A DNA stretch of 64,000 nt from Adiantum capillus-veneris. Lineage: Eukaryota > Streptophyta > Polypodiopsida > Polypodiales > Pteridaceae. A program made the position numbers and the translations under genes. This document shows positions 10,412-21,198 of this stretch, in pieces. The stretch covers positions 133,148,420-133,212,419 of the forward strand of contig CM043964.1 of NCBI GenBank assembly GCA_014529385.2. Reading direction: 5' to 3'. How positions within the stretch are numbered: the stretch's first letter is position 1; the number at the start of each line of letters is the position of its first letter. The notes under the pieces are model-generated. The model was not told where the DNA came from, did not search any database, and worked only from the letters and a program-made list of their open reading frames with translations.

Positions 10412-11078
10412 CTAGGATAGTATGTGAGAAATGTAGATATGAGAGAAGTGAAGAGATGAGAAGTTTCCCTCCCAAGCCCTATTCTTGCCCGTAGGCAATA
10501 AGGATACTGCGGGGAGAGATGTACCTGTAGCAAAGAGAACCTAGAGAGGATGAATGAATGAGAGAGATAGGTTTGGTTAAGGAGATGAGATTAGATACAT
10601 ATATATATGTTGGATTAGAGATGAAAATGAAAACAACAAGAAATCAAGAAAACATCAATGTAGAACACATCTTACTTGAAACCCTTCGGCACCATTATTG
10701 ATGGAGAGAGAAGAAGAGTGGATAATTCCACTTTGATTGATATGCCAAGTACAACACCTTCTTTGATTAGAGTTGATCCTCCAAGGATGGCGTACAAGAA
10801 TGGCTAGTTTTCCTCTAGGAGAAAGTGTAGGCTTGGGCTTATGTTAATGGGGCTAAGTACAATTAGGCATTACTACTCACTCCCTCAAGAATTCCTCTCA
10901 TCAATGGCTTGAATGCTTGAGTTCCTTCCAAGGAAGAAGAGGTCCCCTTTTATAGGTGAAGGGAACCCACAAGGGTTTACACAAGAAGAGAGGAGCCAGT
11001 GTGAACAGGAATTGGAAAAGTTGGAAATGAGCTATCCCTGCATGATGTGGGCAGACTGGGGTCCAGTATTTTGATCAT

Positions 11079-11112
11079 ACATTAGGAAATTTCGGAGGTC
11101 ATTTGGAGGGCC
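11079..11112 (+). repeat. Left arm of a 34-bp inverted repeat bracketing the four-gene block
   Basis: The sequence from ACATTAGGAAATTTC to GGAGGGCC is the reverse complement, with one mismatch, of 22890-22923 (and of a duplicated copy at 23118-23151). All four genes at 11.28-22.57 kb lie between the arms. It may be a terminal or subterminal repeat, or a shared repeat of other origin. Confidence 0.5.
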
Positions 11113-11279
11113 TTCTAAGAAAATGTATTTTTTGCACTCTCTCTCTAGAAAAAATGGCAAATAAAAGAGCTGGGTCTTTCATAGTAAAACTTCAAAAAGT
11201 GTACTTTAAGTAGATTCCTTACTCTTCTGAACATTCGTTCGTAGTGATTGAGGGATAATCCTCTTTTCAGTTGCATTGA

Positions 11280-14130
11280 ATGAACAACGTCAATATGGAG
11301 GGAATGAGGCTAACATGGAGGGACGAATCCGCAGCCGCTATTCACTTTCCATTAAACCTGCACATTTGGCTAATGGCGCACTCCTCAAATGGCACAAATG
11401 TTACCCAGAAACGAGCCAAATATCACCTTCACATTGATTTGGACAATGAGTACCAACCATTGATTAAGCGCAGTAAAACAAACACACATATACCTCCCAC
11501 TTCCATAGAAACGCTCAGAGCTCAAGGAGCTAAACACATAGATATCTGGACGAGAGGCTCTCTCTACCCTAAGAATCCAATAACTAATGCGTCTCCACCG
11601 TTTGTCAATCCTACAAGCTTATTGACCTTTGCTGGTGATGGAGAAAAGGGCCTTCTGGGTTATTGTAAATCAATTACAAGAGAAGCTGAAACTTACAAGA
11701 GCATTCTCCAAGCTCAACAATGTGAGATTGTTCGCCTTTCACATTTACATTCTACAGATCAGGTTACCATTTTGCAACATAAAACAGAGGTACAAGAACT
11801 GAAAGGAAAGGTGCGAAGTTGTCAAATGAAGGACACCATCTTGGGTGGTCGTATCCGAAAGAAGAAATTGCACAATCTTGAAACATTGCAGGTTGCATCA
11901 GGAGGTCTCAAGAAAAGAATCCGAGCATTAAGGTGATGCTTCTTGGTTGGCTACATTGTCTTAGTTAAGTAATCTTTTTGTTTTTTCTTGTTATGCATTG
12001 TTTTCATGTGCCTAAATAGTGTTAGTGAAGCAAATTTTCTCTTATTTACTTATGCATTGTCTTCATGTAGAGATTCAATCTATCCTGACAAGGAAAACAT
12101 TGACCCCAAAGCCAATATAGGAAAGAGATTGAAGCCACTTATAAGTAGAAGCCTGGCAGCAGATATAGTACATGACAAGAAGTTTAAGGTTCTACAAAGA
12201 AATGTAGTGGACCGCTTTATTTCAGAGAACTCAGTGCCTGCAAAAGAGATACAAGGCACACTTGATTCACTTGGTGTAAGCAAAAGAGGATATTCGGCTA
12301 TCCAAAAGTCTGTCTCATCCATCTTTGTTAGGAAGGGTATAAAATCCAAACTTCTACCATCAGCCTCAAGTGTTTGGAAAGAGAGGCTTCAGCTTAACGA
12401 GGCACAGGGAGACTATCTTGGACAGCCCTTTCATATTAAAGCAACTTACAGTGGCCATGGAGCGAACATGGCATATGATGAGTTCAACAATATTTTTATG
12501 GACCTGTAGATACTACAGAAGAGAATGGTGGAGTTTTACAACATCACATTTGAAGAGTCACGTGGGCTATTACATTTTGTGTTAAAACTGGATGAGTGTG
12601 AGCTTGTTAAAGAGAAAAAGCTAGAGCGTGTTACTATTACTTTAATGAATAGAGCCCTCTCAAAGTGTCCCAGTGATGATCCTTTATATTTTAGTGTTCA
12701 ATCAGAATCTAACATATGGTGGCTTGGTGCGTTTGAGGTAAGCGATATTCTCAAGTAAGCTCAAATGTTCAGATCTACTTAAGTCTCATTTATTTTGTGT
12801 TGCAGGTAAAGAAAGAAGATCATGAGATTCTATATTGGGTGTTCCATCGAACTAATATTCCGGAGGTGATTGATCGACAGACTAACCAGGGAGAGGTACT
12901 ACGTCTAGATGGAAGGGGAGACTTTCAAGTTCAGTGGCATCTTGCAGGTGACCTTAAAACATTAAAGTGCATGTATAATTGTGGAATGGGTACAATGGCA
13001 AAGTCACCGTGTTTGTTCTGCATGGAGCCTGCAAAGGTCATGGACCCAAAGTGGTGGAGAAAAGCTCCAACACGTCACATTGAGGATCCTGCTTTTCGAC
13101 CCGTTTTGAAAATACCACTTGTGAATGTCCACATTTGTACAATGCATGCCCTTTGTAGAATTGTGGAGAAATTGGTCTACTTATACATCGGGTTTTCTTG
13201 GAAGATTAAGAACTCCGCAGAATGACAAGTAGCCCTGTAGTGCTTAGAAATGGTACTGTCGGATATGGGGCTTCATGGTGGCAATGTGAAAATCCAGCGG
13301 GATGAAAAGAGATCAACTGCTGAGAAGGATGTCCCATGCAAACCATCCATCGGTGGGGTGAAGGCACGGAGGTTTTTATCTAAGCCCCAAGGTACAAGAG
13401 ATCCAAAGCTAACAAAACATGGAAAAATATATAACACATCTTATGTTAGCAAGGTAGAGTATCAGAGCTGGAAAAAGCTACATATTGCAGTCAAAGACCA
13501 CGAACCAACTACTCGTAATGCGAAGGCTGAGGTTTGGCGATCAATAGACATCCTATTTTTGATGTGCGACAAAGATGACTGGTCACAAGGTGATATGAAC
13601 AAGTTCAAGGAAAATCTCAACCTTCTGAAAAAATCATTCAAGACAGCATGGACTGACACCCAGATTACTCACTACATGGTATTATAATGTATTTCTTTCT
13701 CTCTTATGTGCAAATATGTGACTGTAAAACATTCTAACTAATCTGTTTTCATATCCAGCACATCATCTTCAATCATTTGCCATATTTTATATAGAAGTAT
13801 GGGAACCCGGCAATATGGAATACCCAAGGGATGGAAAAGTCTCATTACATGGCGAGAAATGCTTATTTCAGGCACACACGACATGGTGGCTCTCAAATCA
13901 AGGCTAACAGTTTGAGAGAACTATTTGAATGGTTCTATCGTAGAATCATTCATCGAATGCAGGCAAAAGAAGTCTTGGCAAATTCAGCAACAGCACAAGC
14001 CATCAGACATTTACAACAACAAAAAGCTAAAAGATCAATGGCATACAACAACTCCGGAGCTCGTGAAAGTCAACGAAGGTGGAGAGAGACAATGGTGTAT
14101 GTGAACCACAAGTGGAGAAAGATACTCTGA
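11280..14130 (+). pseudogene. Transposase-like gene with four exons, four premature stops
   Basis: Exons that join in phase: 11280-11932, 12071-12737, 12806-13678 and 13759-14130, all with GT-AG introns, giving about 854 codons. Exon 1 encodes a coiled-coil-rich, basic segment. Exons 2-3 carry a region with FQVQWHLAGDLKTLKCM followed by CLFC (a possible Cys zinc site) and HICTMHALCRIVEKL. Exon 4 has GMEKSHYMARNAYFRHTRHGG and a basic helical tail. Stops interrupt the frame at 12507, 13223, 13238 and 13792. The layout (Cys cluster, His-rich middle, long multi-exon protein beside other element genes) suggests a DNA-transposon transposase, but I cannot name the superfamily or the catalytic acids. 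It converges on the next gene, leaving only 63 bp between them. Confidence 0.6.
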
Positions 14131-14193
14131 GTGGATGACATTGTACAAAATTTATGTAATACATGATCTTATATAATTGCTACTTGAAGTGTA

Positions 14194-14648
14194 TCAAGAT
14201 TTTGCAGGTTCAATTTTATTTTTTGGCACGTCACCCTTGTAACGAATCATGAGATGTTTGCCATACTCTAAAAGTTCATCTGGGTTTTGTCTACCAAGAG
14301 CTAGTGCCATTGCTGTGTAGGTGTAGTAGTACGCTGCCCGACCACCTGTATAGCCTGGGCAGTAACCAAAACAATCTCTAGCAAACACTTTGTCCACAAG
14401 AATGACTTTATCTGCACTTTTGGGCAGCACCGGTCCACCCAAGAAGCGTGATAGTGTCTTGAATGTGTAAGTTGCTATTGAACCCTCTTGTGACATGGAA
14501 TTGTGAAAAACTACTATTGGCGACTCGCAAAGCTTTGAAAGGTACTGTGCTAGGGCCGCATCCCTTCCTCGATACTCTCTTGTCCGGCGCCGAAGGAAGT
14601 CATCCTTGTCAGCAATCCAAGACTGCACATACAATGTCAGAAATGACA

Positions 14649-14687
<39 letters not shown>

Positions 14688-16018
14688 ACCATGAAGCTCT
14701 CATCCTGCAGAAAGAGGTTTTCTTGCCACAGGTCTACAGATGTAGTTGACCCCTGACCTGAATGGTTAAACCAATCCTCCACTTCTTTGTTACTTTTCGA
14801 TGGTCTTAGGCTTTGTCTTATTGCTTGGAAGGTGGCTTCATCAGGTAGTGTCTCCTTGTATTTTTCAGCTTTCTCAAAGCATCTTCGAAGGCATTCCATT
14901 GGATTGTTGGATGTTTCCATTGCCTCATCATCACTACTATCCTCTGAAACAAATCCACTCCTCTCCTCTTGGACTCTGGAAATAATAGCTAGGGAGAAAT
15001 CCTCCCTTAAATAAAACACACTTTGCACATCATGTAAGAAGATATAGGTCCTGTCTCCAATCCTGAAGTCAGGCACAGCAGGCAACATCATCTGAGCATG
15101 CTTCTCAGTGAAGTTACTGACATCTAATGGAAGTTTGATTTCTGTGGTTTTCACAGAGAGCATCTTACTTCTTTGTACTTCAATTGCCTCAACCTCAAGG
15201 TCGACTGTGTCTTCAACCTCCTCGACTTCTTGCATATGAGTTGTCTCCTCGCATTCCTCATCTGGTGCTGCATCCTGCTCCTCTAACACCTCATCAGGAT
15301 TCTGCATGAGGAATCCAAACAGGCTGTTCAGGTAAATCATAAAGCCAAAGGCTTCTTGAATGAGTTTGCATTCTTTTTGATGCAAAGGGCAGGCTGAATG
15401 TCGGCAAGAGGGTGGTAATTCCCTATACTTCTTCACTCCCTGTCCCTTTCCACCACAGTCATTTAAATGCACAAGAGTCATAGTAGGCAGAACAACCCTT
15501 CCTACCTGCACCATCACTTCAAACTTATCTCTGTAGGACTGCAAGAAATTACTGTGCTGAGCTAACAGGTCTTCAATGTCAAACTTTGGATTAAACATAG
15601 AATGAACTAGATCATACTTGTCCCCAGCACCACAAGATGCTGCAAAATCAAACAGCCTCTCATCAGTTGCAGCTGGGTCTTCCAGAGAAGACACATCCTC
15701 TTTGTCTTTACATTTAGTTGCATAGGGACTACTTTCTAGCACATTTGCATCATCTGAGAAGTCTATATTCCTCTTTCTTGTATTTTTCTTCAGAAGTACT
15801 CTACACGGCACCACACCCTTGTAGGGTGAGGGATCCTCTTGCCCTGGTGACCTCTCTGATTGATCTTCACCAATAGACTTTTCTTCAGATATGTCCTGAC
15901 AAAAGTCAACAGTTCTTTTGGCAGATACATTAAGCAACTGAGCCTGCAAGGGTTGAAATCCTCGCACAAGCTCTGGATCTGGTTTCAGCCTCTTCTGCCT
16001 ACTGGACCTTAATCCTAT
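14194..16018 (-). CDS. Unknown transposon gene 2, two visible exons
   Basis: The minus-strand frame is open from 16018 to 14690, then a GT-AG intron (14689-14623) that contains a (GA)n tract, then 14622-14194. The junction is in phase (exon 1 ends on a codon boundary; exon 2 starts SWIADKDDF). A splice acceptor near 16015 and no in-frame ATG at the start imply a further 5' exon not located. The N-terminus is basic (RSSRQKRLKPD, possible nuclear signal). A C-H-C group CRHSACPLHQKEC near 15.40 kb may bind zinc; a Glu-rich segment follows (about 15.20-15.30 kb). The last exon, with RDCFGYCPGYTGGRAAYYYTY, looks well conserved. No known family is recognised. No stop codon interrupts either exon, unlike the transposase-like gene beside it. 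Confidence 0.55.
14651..14685. repeat. (GA)n microsatellite in intron
   Basis: Uninterrupted AG repeat inside the intron of the minus-strand gene. Confidence 0.9.
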
Positions 16019-16060
16019 TCATCAAGAAACATGACAACTCTGCCAAAACCAAACCATCAT

Positions 16061-16096
<36 letters not shown>

Positions 16097-16160
16097 GATA
16101 GATATAAATATATATATATAAATATATATATATATCTGTCTCTCACCAAAGCACAAACCT

Positions 16161-16192
<32 letters not shown>

Positions 16193-16217
16193 AAGAACAC
16201 TAAAAAAATACACACAG

Positions 16218-16303
<86 letters not shown>

Positions 16304-16317
16304 TATTTTTCTATTTG

Positions 16318-16604
16318 ACTAAAGGCGCGCGAGGAAGGAAAAGTGCGTTTTGCAACTCTCTCCGTGCGCCTTAAGTACAACTGAGAGAGTCATAACAATA
16401 CTAACGGCGCGCGGAGAGAGCTGGAGCCAATATTTGGTTGGCTATGCGCGCCGTTAGTAACGTGTACAGAGAGGGTAGGGAAAGAGACAATGTATATATA
16501 TCTCTGTGTGTGTCTGTGTGTATGTGTGTCTGTGTCTCTGTCTATGGAAGTATGGGTATTGAGGTGTGCGTGTTGAACAACAGTCTGGGTTTTTCTTTGT
16601 TTAG

Positions 16605-16635
<31 letters not shown>

Positions 16636-16894
16636 TTGTACCAACTGTTGGAAATACAGAGAGAAAGAGTGAGAGATCACCTTTTGTTGGTGGGGTTTGC
16701 AGGAACTCCAAGGGAGGTGTCTCCTCCATTGCTTTTCTGTGTGTCAAACTGACTCTGTCTTTCTCCCTCCCTCTCTCTCTCTCTCTCTCTGAGAGTAAGG
16801 ACTCCCTCTCTCTATCTCTCTCTCAATCTGTGTCTCTCCCTCTCTCTATCTCTGTGACAATCTGATCACTCTTTCTCTCTCTCTGTCTCTCTAA

Positions 16895-16934
<40 letters not shown>

Positions 16935-16940
16935 TTCTCT

Positions 16941-16980
<40 letters not shown>

Positions 16981-17176
16981 TGTTCTCTCTCTTTCTCTCT
17001 CTCAAAATCACCCTTATAACGGATACACACGGCGGTGCCCCACGTGTCACTATAAATTATAGTATATTTGCATGCTGTCGCACGTGTGGTCATTATTGAG
17101 ACCGTATACTTTTTGTACGCCATATAAAGAGGTCAAGAGAGAGAAAAACCACACCTCGTGAAAGAGAGTGAGTGAA

Positions 17177-17224
<48 letters not shown>

Positions 17225-17364
17225 CAAGAGCCGTCGTCTGCGTCTCCGACAGCAAGCCCACCCATTGACATAACGAAGGTCTGCCTCTCCCTCTGCCTTT
17301 GCCTCTATCTCTCTATCTCTGTTTCTGTCACCCACACACACACACTCACAAACACACACACACA

Positions 17365-17402
<38 letters not shown>

Positions 17403-17605
17403 AACACACAGACACACATCTTTAAAATACAAACACACACACACACAGACACACACATACACACCCACACACACACACACTCACAAACACACACACACAC
17501 ACCCACACACACACACACACACTCACAAACACACTCACTTACACACAGACACACATCTTTAAAATACAAACACACACACACACACACACACAGAAACACA
17601 CACAC

Positions 17606-17653
<48 letters not shown>

Positions 17654-17719
17654 AAAGGCACGCGTAGAGAGGCATACCCGTAGTGCATGTCTCTATGCGC
17701 GCCGTTAGTACTATGCATT

Positions 17720-17792
<73 letters not shown>

Positions 17793-17872
17793 GTGTGTAT
17801 TATTTTACCCTATACTAACGGTGCGCGGAGGTGTTTGTTGAGGTAAAAACGTGCTCCGCACGCGCCTTTAGT
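16318..17872. repeat. Six copies of a GC-rich motif forming hairpins
   Basis: ACTAACGGCGCGC occurs at 16400-16412 with its exact reverse complement at 16446-16458 (a 13-bp stem) and again reversed at 17697-17709. Variants lie at 16318-16330 (ACTAAAGGCGCGC), 17814-17826 (one mismatch) and, reversed, 17862-17872. They stand out as the only GC-rich words in the microsatellite intergenic region. AACGG is the core bound by three-repeat MYB proteins, which is suggestive only. Confidence 0.8.
17040..17130 (+). promoter_or_regulatory. Candidate promoter: two CACGTG boxes and a TATA box
   Basis: CCACGTGTC at 17040 and GCACGTGTG at 17080 are G-box-type elements, and CATATAAAGA at 17121-17130 is a good plant TATA box. 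They point rightward toward the histone-like gene, whose ATG is about 970 bp downstream, so a long 5' untranslated region (possibly with an intron) would be needed. Inference from motifs only. Confidence 0.4.
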
Positions 17873-17911
17873 AATGCGCACTCTCTCTGTCTCTCTATTT
17901 AGATATGCTAA

Positions 17912-18057
<146 letters not shown>

Positions 18058-18104
18058 TAGAAAGAGAGAAGGGGATTGAGACTCTTCTTTTGGTGTACAG
18101 TGAG

Positions 18105-18931
18105 ATGGCTAGAACAAAAGCCACTGCAAGGAAGGCAGGCAAGGGACCAGGATTAGCATCTAAAGCAAGTAGCAGATCTGCAACCCCAAAGAAAAGACCT
18201 GGAAAACCAAATAAAATTCTGAAAGGGCCAAGGATGAAGAAGCTGCAAACCTGCATGGGACTTTTCAAAGAAATCAGAAAGGCACAGAAATGTGTAGATT
18301 TATGCATACCAAAGCTGCCCTTCCAGAGGATGGTGAGGTCCATATGTGATAAAGCTACCTGGGGCACCAAAAGGTGGAAGGTGGTGGCATTAATGGCTCT
18401 ACAGGAAGCAGCAGAGGACTTCCTACTGGAGTACTTCAGTGACATGACCATTGTTGCAGCCCATGCCCACAGGGTTACTATAATGGACAAAGATAGTGAG
18501 ACACTGAAAAGAATAAGGTGGAGGTATGACAAACTGCTGGTCCCCAATGTCTGCAAGGATAAGAACATGAGGGAAATTTTGTTATACCCCCCGGAGCTAG
18601 TGCCACAACTCAGAGTTGTAGATGTCACACATGATGTGAATACAAGGGCAAGGGCAGAGACTATTGCTCGCCAAACAGAGGACATGAGGGAAGCAGAGCT
18701 TAAGGAGAAAGCAAAAGTAGCAGTGGAGTCCCAGAGGAAAACAGAGTGCAATGTGACCCTGTCTATAGAGGCAAGCAATCAAGAAACTCTACTTTCAATG
18801 AAGAATGGTTTGCTTGCAGAGATACCATTTGTAGATGGAGCCAGAAAGCTAGCTCTGGAAAAAGTGGACATTGATTTATTGCAGAATCCAGATGCTCAGA
18901 TTTCAGACACAATTATCTATGCTTGTCTTAA
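18105..18931 (+). CDS. Exon 1: centromeric-H3-like histone domain plus linker
   Basis: The ATG at 18105 begins MARTKATARK, which keeps the H3 tail residues corresponding to K4 and K9. After a basic Ser/Lys-rich tail of about 50 residues comes a histone fold: FKEIRKAQK (alpha-N), PKLPFQRMVRSI (alpha 1), a loop with RW, ALMALQEAAEDFL (alpha 2), AHAHRVTIMDKD (loop 2/alpha 3) and LKRIR. The stretch between alpha 1 and ALQEA is 17 residues, one longer than canonical H3, and has RW at the position found in plant CENH3. About 140 more residues (charged, helical) follow before a GTAAGTG donor at 18932. The exon ends in phase 2 and splices in frame to a Ulp1-type exon. A diverged H3/CENH3 copy captured by an element is the best reading. 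Confidence 0.85.
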
Positions 18932-19003
18932 GTAAGTGTTACTATCTTGCTAGCTTTGAAAACTTAGATAATAGGTTTGCTAACTCAGGTAGAGTCTCTG
19001 CAG

Positions 19004-19268
19004 CCTGATCAAAAGTCAACTCCCACTGCACACTCACACAAAGGTGTTTCTCCTTGATCCACAAATGTCAGTAATTATTAGACAAAAGAACAGTCCATCT
19101 GGGACCTTTGAGAGTTGGTTTCTCCACTGTGCTATGCTGGAAGTTACTGTGATCATCTTTCCATATGAGAACAACCATCACTGGAGTCTCATATGCCTTG
19201 ATGTTGACCAACCAACAGTGTGGGTGTTCAATTCAATAAAAGGAACCCACCCTGAAATTAGGCTATAA
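19004..19268 (+). CDS. Exon 2: Ulp1-type cysteine protease, N-terminal half
   Basis: The acceptor CTCTGCAG at 18996-19003 restores the frame of exon 1 exactly. The product has FLLDPQMSVII, then the catalytic-His block NNHHWSLICLD and VWVFNSIKG, where the usual catalytic Asp of the YDSL motif is Asn. It belongs to peptidase family C48 (SUMO-protease-like), common in plant CACTA and Mutator-like elements. A TAA at 19266-19268 falls just before the only donor in the right phase (GT at 19271), so either this copy has a nonsense mutation or the original donor is lost. Confidence 0.75.
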
Positions 19269-19352
19269 GTGTTTTGTATCAGAAAGTGTTTCTTATAGAT
19301 ATCCATGTAAATTTGAAGCCTCATGCTAACATCTTGACATTGCTTTGTGCAG

Positions 19353-19536
19353 TTGTATAAAGAGGTTGTTGCTTGCCTATGGCAAGCTATGTGGAAGGTA
19401 TGAACTATACAAGGCCCCAATCAAAGAAGTACCTGTCCCAAATCAAACCGATGGGAATTCTTGCTGCTGGAGATGTCTTCTCCATGCAGAATATGTCCTG
19501 CAAAGCTACTTTGCATTAAAACCTTTCATGACTAAG
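19353..19536 (+). CDS. Exon 3: Ulp1-type protease, C-terminal half with Gln and Cys
   Basis: After a TTTGTGCAG acceptor, the exon encodes IKRLLLAYGKLCG and the oxyanion/nucleophile block VPNQTDGNSCC, with the catalytic Gln and Cys present (Cys-Cys instead of Cys-Gly). Helical residues RCLLHAEYVLQSYF follow, as in C48 peptidases. The GTACCC donor at 19537 leaves the frame at a codon boundary, and the next exon continues in phase 0. Confidence 0.75.
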
Positions 19537-19617
19537 GTACCCATTTGGCAATGCATTCAGTTAGTTTTGGTTTAGTCTATAAAAGAATTCTCACCATGTG
19601 GTCTTTCAATTTTGCAG

Positions 19618-20250
19618 AGTGCTTTAAAAAACTACACATATGATTATTTGCAAAGATACTGGGTAAGTTTAATACAACACCTGCTTACTATGTCTAGCCC
19701 TAGAGAGCTTGAAGATAGCGGCTTGGATGAGCGCACTATTGATCTTACAAAACATGACGTGCCACCACAACAAACCCCTACATCCGATATAGTGGAATCG
19801 CAACGGGCCGAGGGGGTCATATCAGCAGAAGATGAAAGAGCCGAGGATGAGGAAAGGTCAAATGAGCATATGGAAGGTGATAAGGTTCAACCGGAGGAGA
19901 CAATGAAAGAGCCAAGTCAGCCAGTGGAGGAGCCAAAAGAGCCTATGGCTGAAACCCAAGATGAGGAAAGCAGGCCTATAGATGAGCAAAAGGATATGGA
20001 TGAGGAAAGCAGGCCTAGGGATGAGCAAAATGATATGGATCAGGCAAGGATGTATGAGGCAAGCCGATCACCCGAGGGAGACGAAAAGACCTTGGAAGAA
20101 ACCTTGAATGAGGCAGAAAGAGCCATGGGGGAGACCCCTGATGAAGATGTGAATGATGACTATGAAGATAAAGCGGAGGAGAGCAATAACGACATGAACA
20201 CTACAGAGACCCAGTATGGACCCTTGCTACCTGTAGATACGGTTGTTCCG
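19618..20250 (+). CDS. Exon 4: acidic repetitive linker
   Basis: Continuous frame from the TTTTGCAG acceptor at 19609-19617. The start (KNYTYDYLQRYW) completes the protease; the rest is about 190 residues, highly acidic and low in complexity, with a repeated DEESRPxDEQxDMD unit at about 19.96-20.04 kb. Such segments act as disordered spacers or histone-binding acidic patches; the latter is tempting given exon 1 but unproven. It ends at a GTAATG donor (20251), phase 0, matching exon 5. Confidence 0.65.
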
Positions 20251-20322
20251 GTAATGTCTATTCAAGTATGGCAAAATATGTTCAGCTTCTAACTACTTAT
20301 ATGTACTTGTCAACTTTTACAG

Positions 20323-20885
20323 AGGTTGATTATCTTGGACGTCAATGGATTGCTGCTGATGCGGGTACCTCTCGGTGACAGAGGACCCTTTGAGGATTTG
20401 CAAACGTTTCGGATGGGAACTTGTCGAGTCGTGGTTCGTCCAGGAACCAAGGAATTTATTCAGTTTCTTCTTCCGCGCTTCAGAGTTGCCATATGGTCTT
20501 CAATGCAAAGGCAAAACTTGTCGCCCTAGTTGCAATAGTTTGCAGTGTATGCCAAGCTCACACGTCAGATTTTGCCTTTTTGTATGATCAAAGAAAATGC
20601 GTTACCGTTGAGGGCCACTACCACCCTAAAAAACCAGGCTTACCTCTTTTGTACAAACCGTTTAGCCAAATCGGTGTACCCTTTGATGCAACTAATACAC
20701 TACTAATTGATGATACTCCTGAAAAGGGAGAACTAAATCCGCCAGGAACAACTATCTCACCACCTTCTTTCGAGGGGCATTCCTTTGATTTTTACCTTGA
20801 AGACATTCTGATTCCATACTTACAAAAATTGTATCTCAGTCCATTGTTCACGGACGAGTTTGTACGTTCTAATGAATTAAGATGA
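20323..20885 (+). pseudogene. Exon 5: FCP1/NIF-type phosphatase domain, frameshifted
   Basis: After a CTTTTACAG acceptor the frame reads LIILDVNGLLL, the HAD-phosphatase motif I in the DxNG form seen in a group of plant FCP1-like proteins (the second Asp of DxDG is Asn). Then come RPGTKEFIQFLLPRF and VAIWSSM (motif II), and after a one-base frameshift at about 20500-20520, TLLIDDTPEKGELNPPGT (motif III/IV). The FCP1 family removes phosphate from the RNA polymerase II CTD; activity here is doubtful because of the Asn and the shift. It ends at a TGA at 20883. With exons 1-4 it forms one predicted protein of roughly 800 residues. Confidence 0.8.
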
Positions 20886-20912
20886 TTCTTCTATCATGTC
20901 TTTGTCTTGTCT

Positions 20913-21028
<116 letters not shown>

Positions 21029-21198
21029 ACGTGGTAAAGAAATGTATTTCAAGCACACTTTTTCACAGGGCACAATTGAAAAATGAGATCAATAAACTTC
21101 ATGTCTTGAAAGTCATTTGTATACACTTGGGTTCACAAGAATATCTGTTACATTGACACTACTTCAACCCGACCATCCAACTCTTTGCACAAAATATC

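Larger units (their letters stand above)
9781..11081 (-). repeat. 5' LTR of the minus-strand gag-PR element
   Basis: On the minus strand the block begins TGTATGATC (at 11081) and ends TCTCGACA (at 9781), the usual TG...CA. A strong TATA box, CTATAAAAGG, lies at 10946-10955 on the minus strand, so the transcript would start near 10.92 kb and run through two small ORFs into gag. The outer boundary rests on the terminal bases only, because no second LTR copy is present. Confidence 0.5.

Noticed and set aside
17330-17605. Regularly spaced CA blocks resembling an array
   Set aside because: Composite microsatellite; no constant repeat with unique spacers, and a plant genome.
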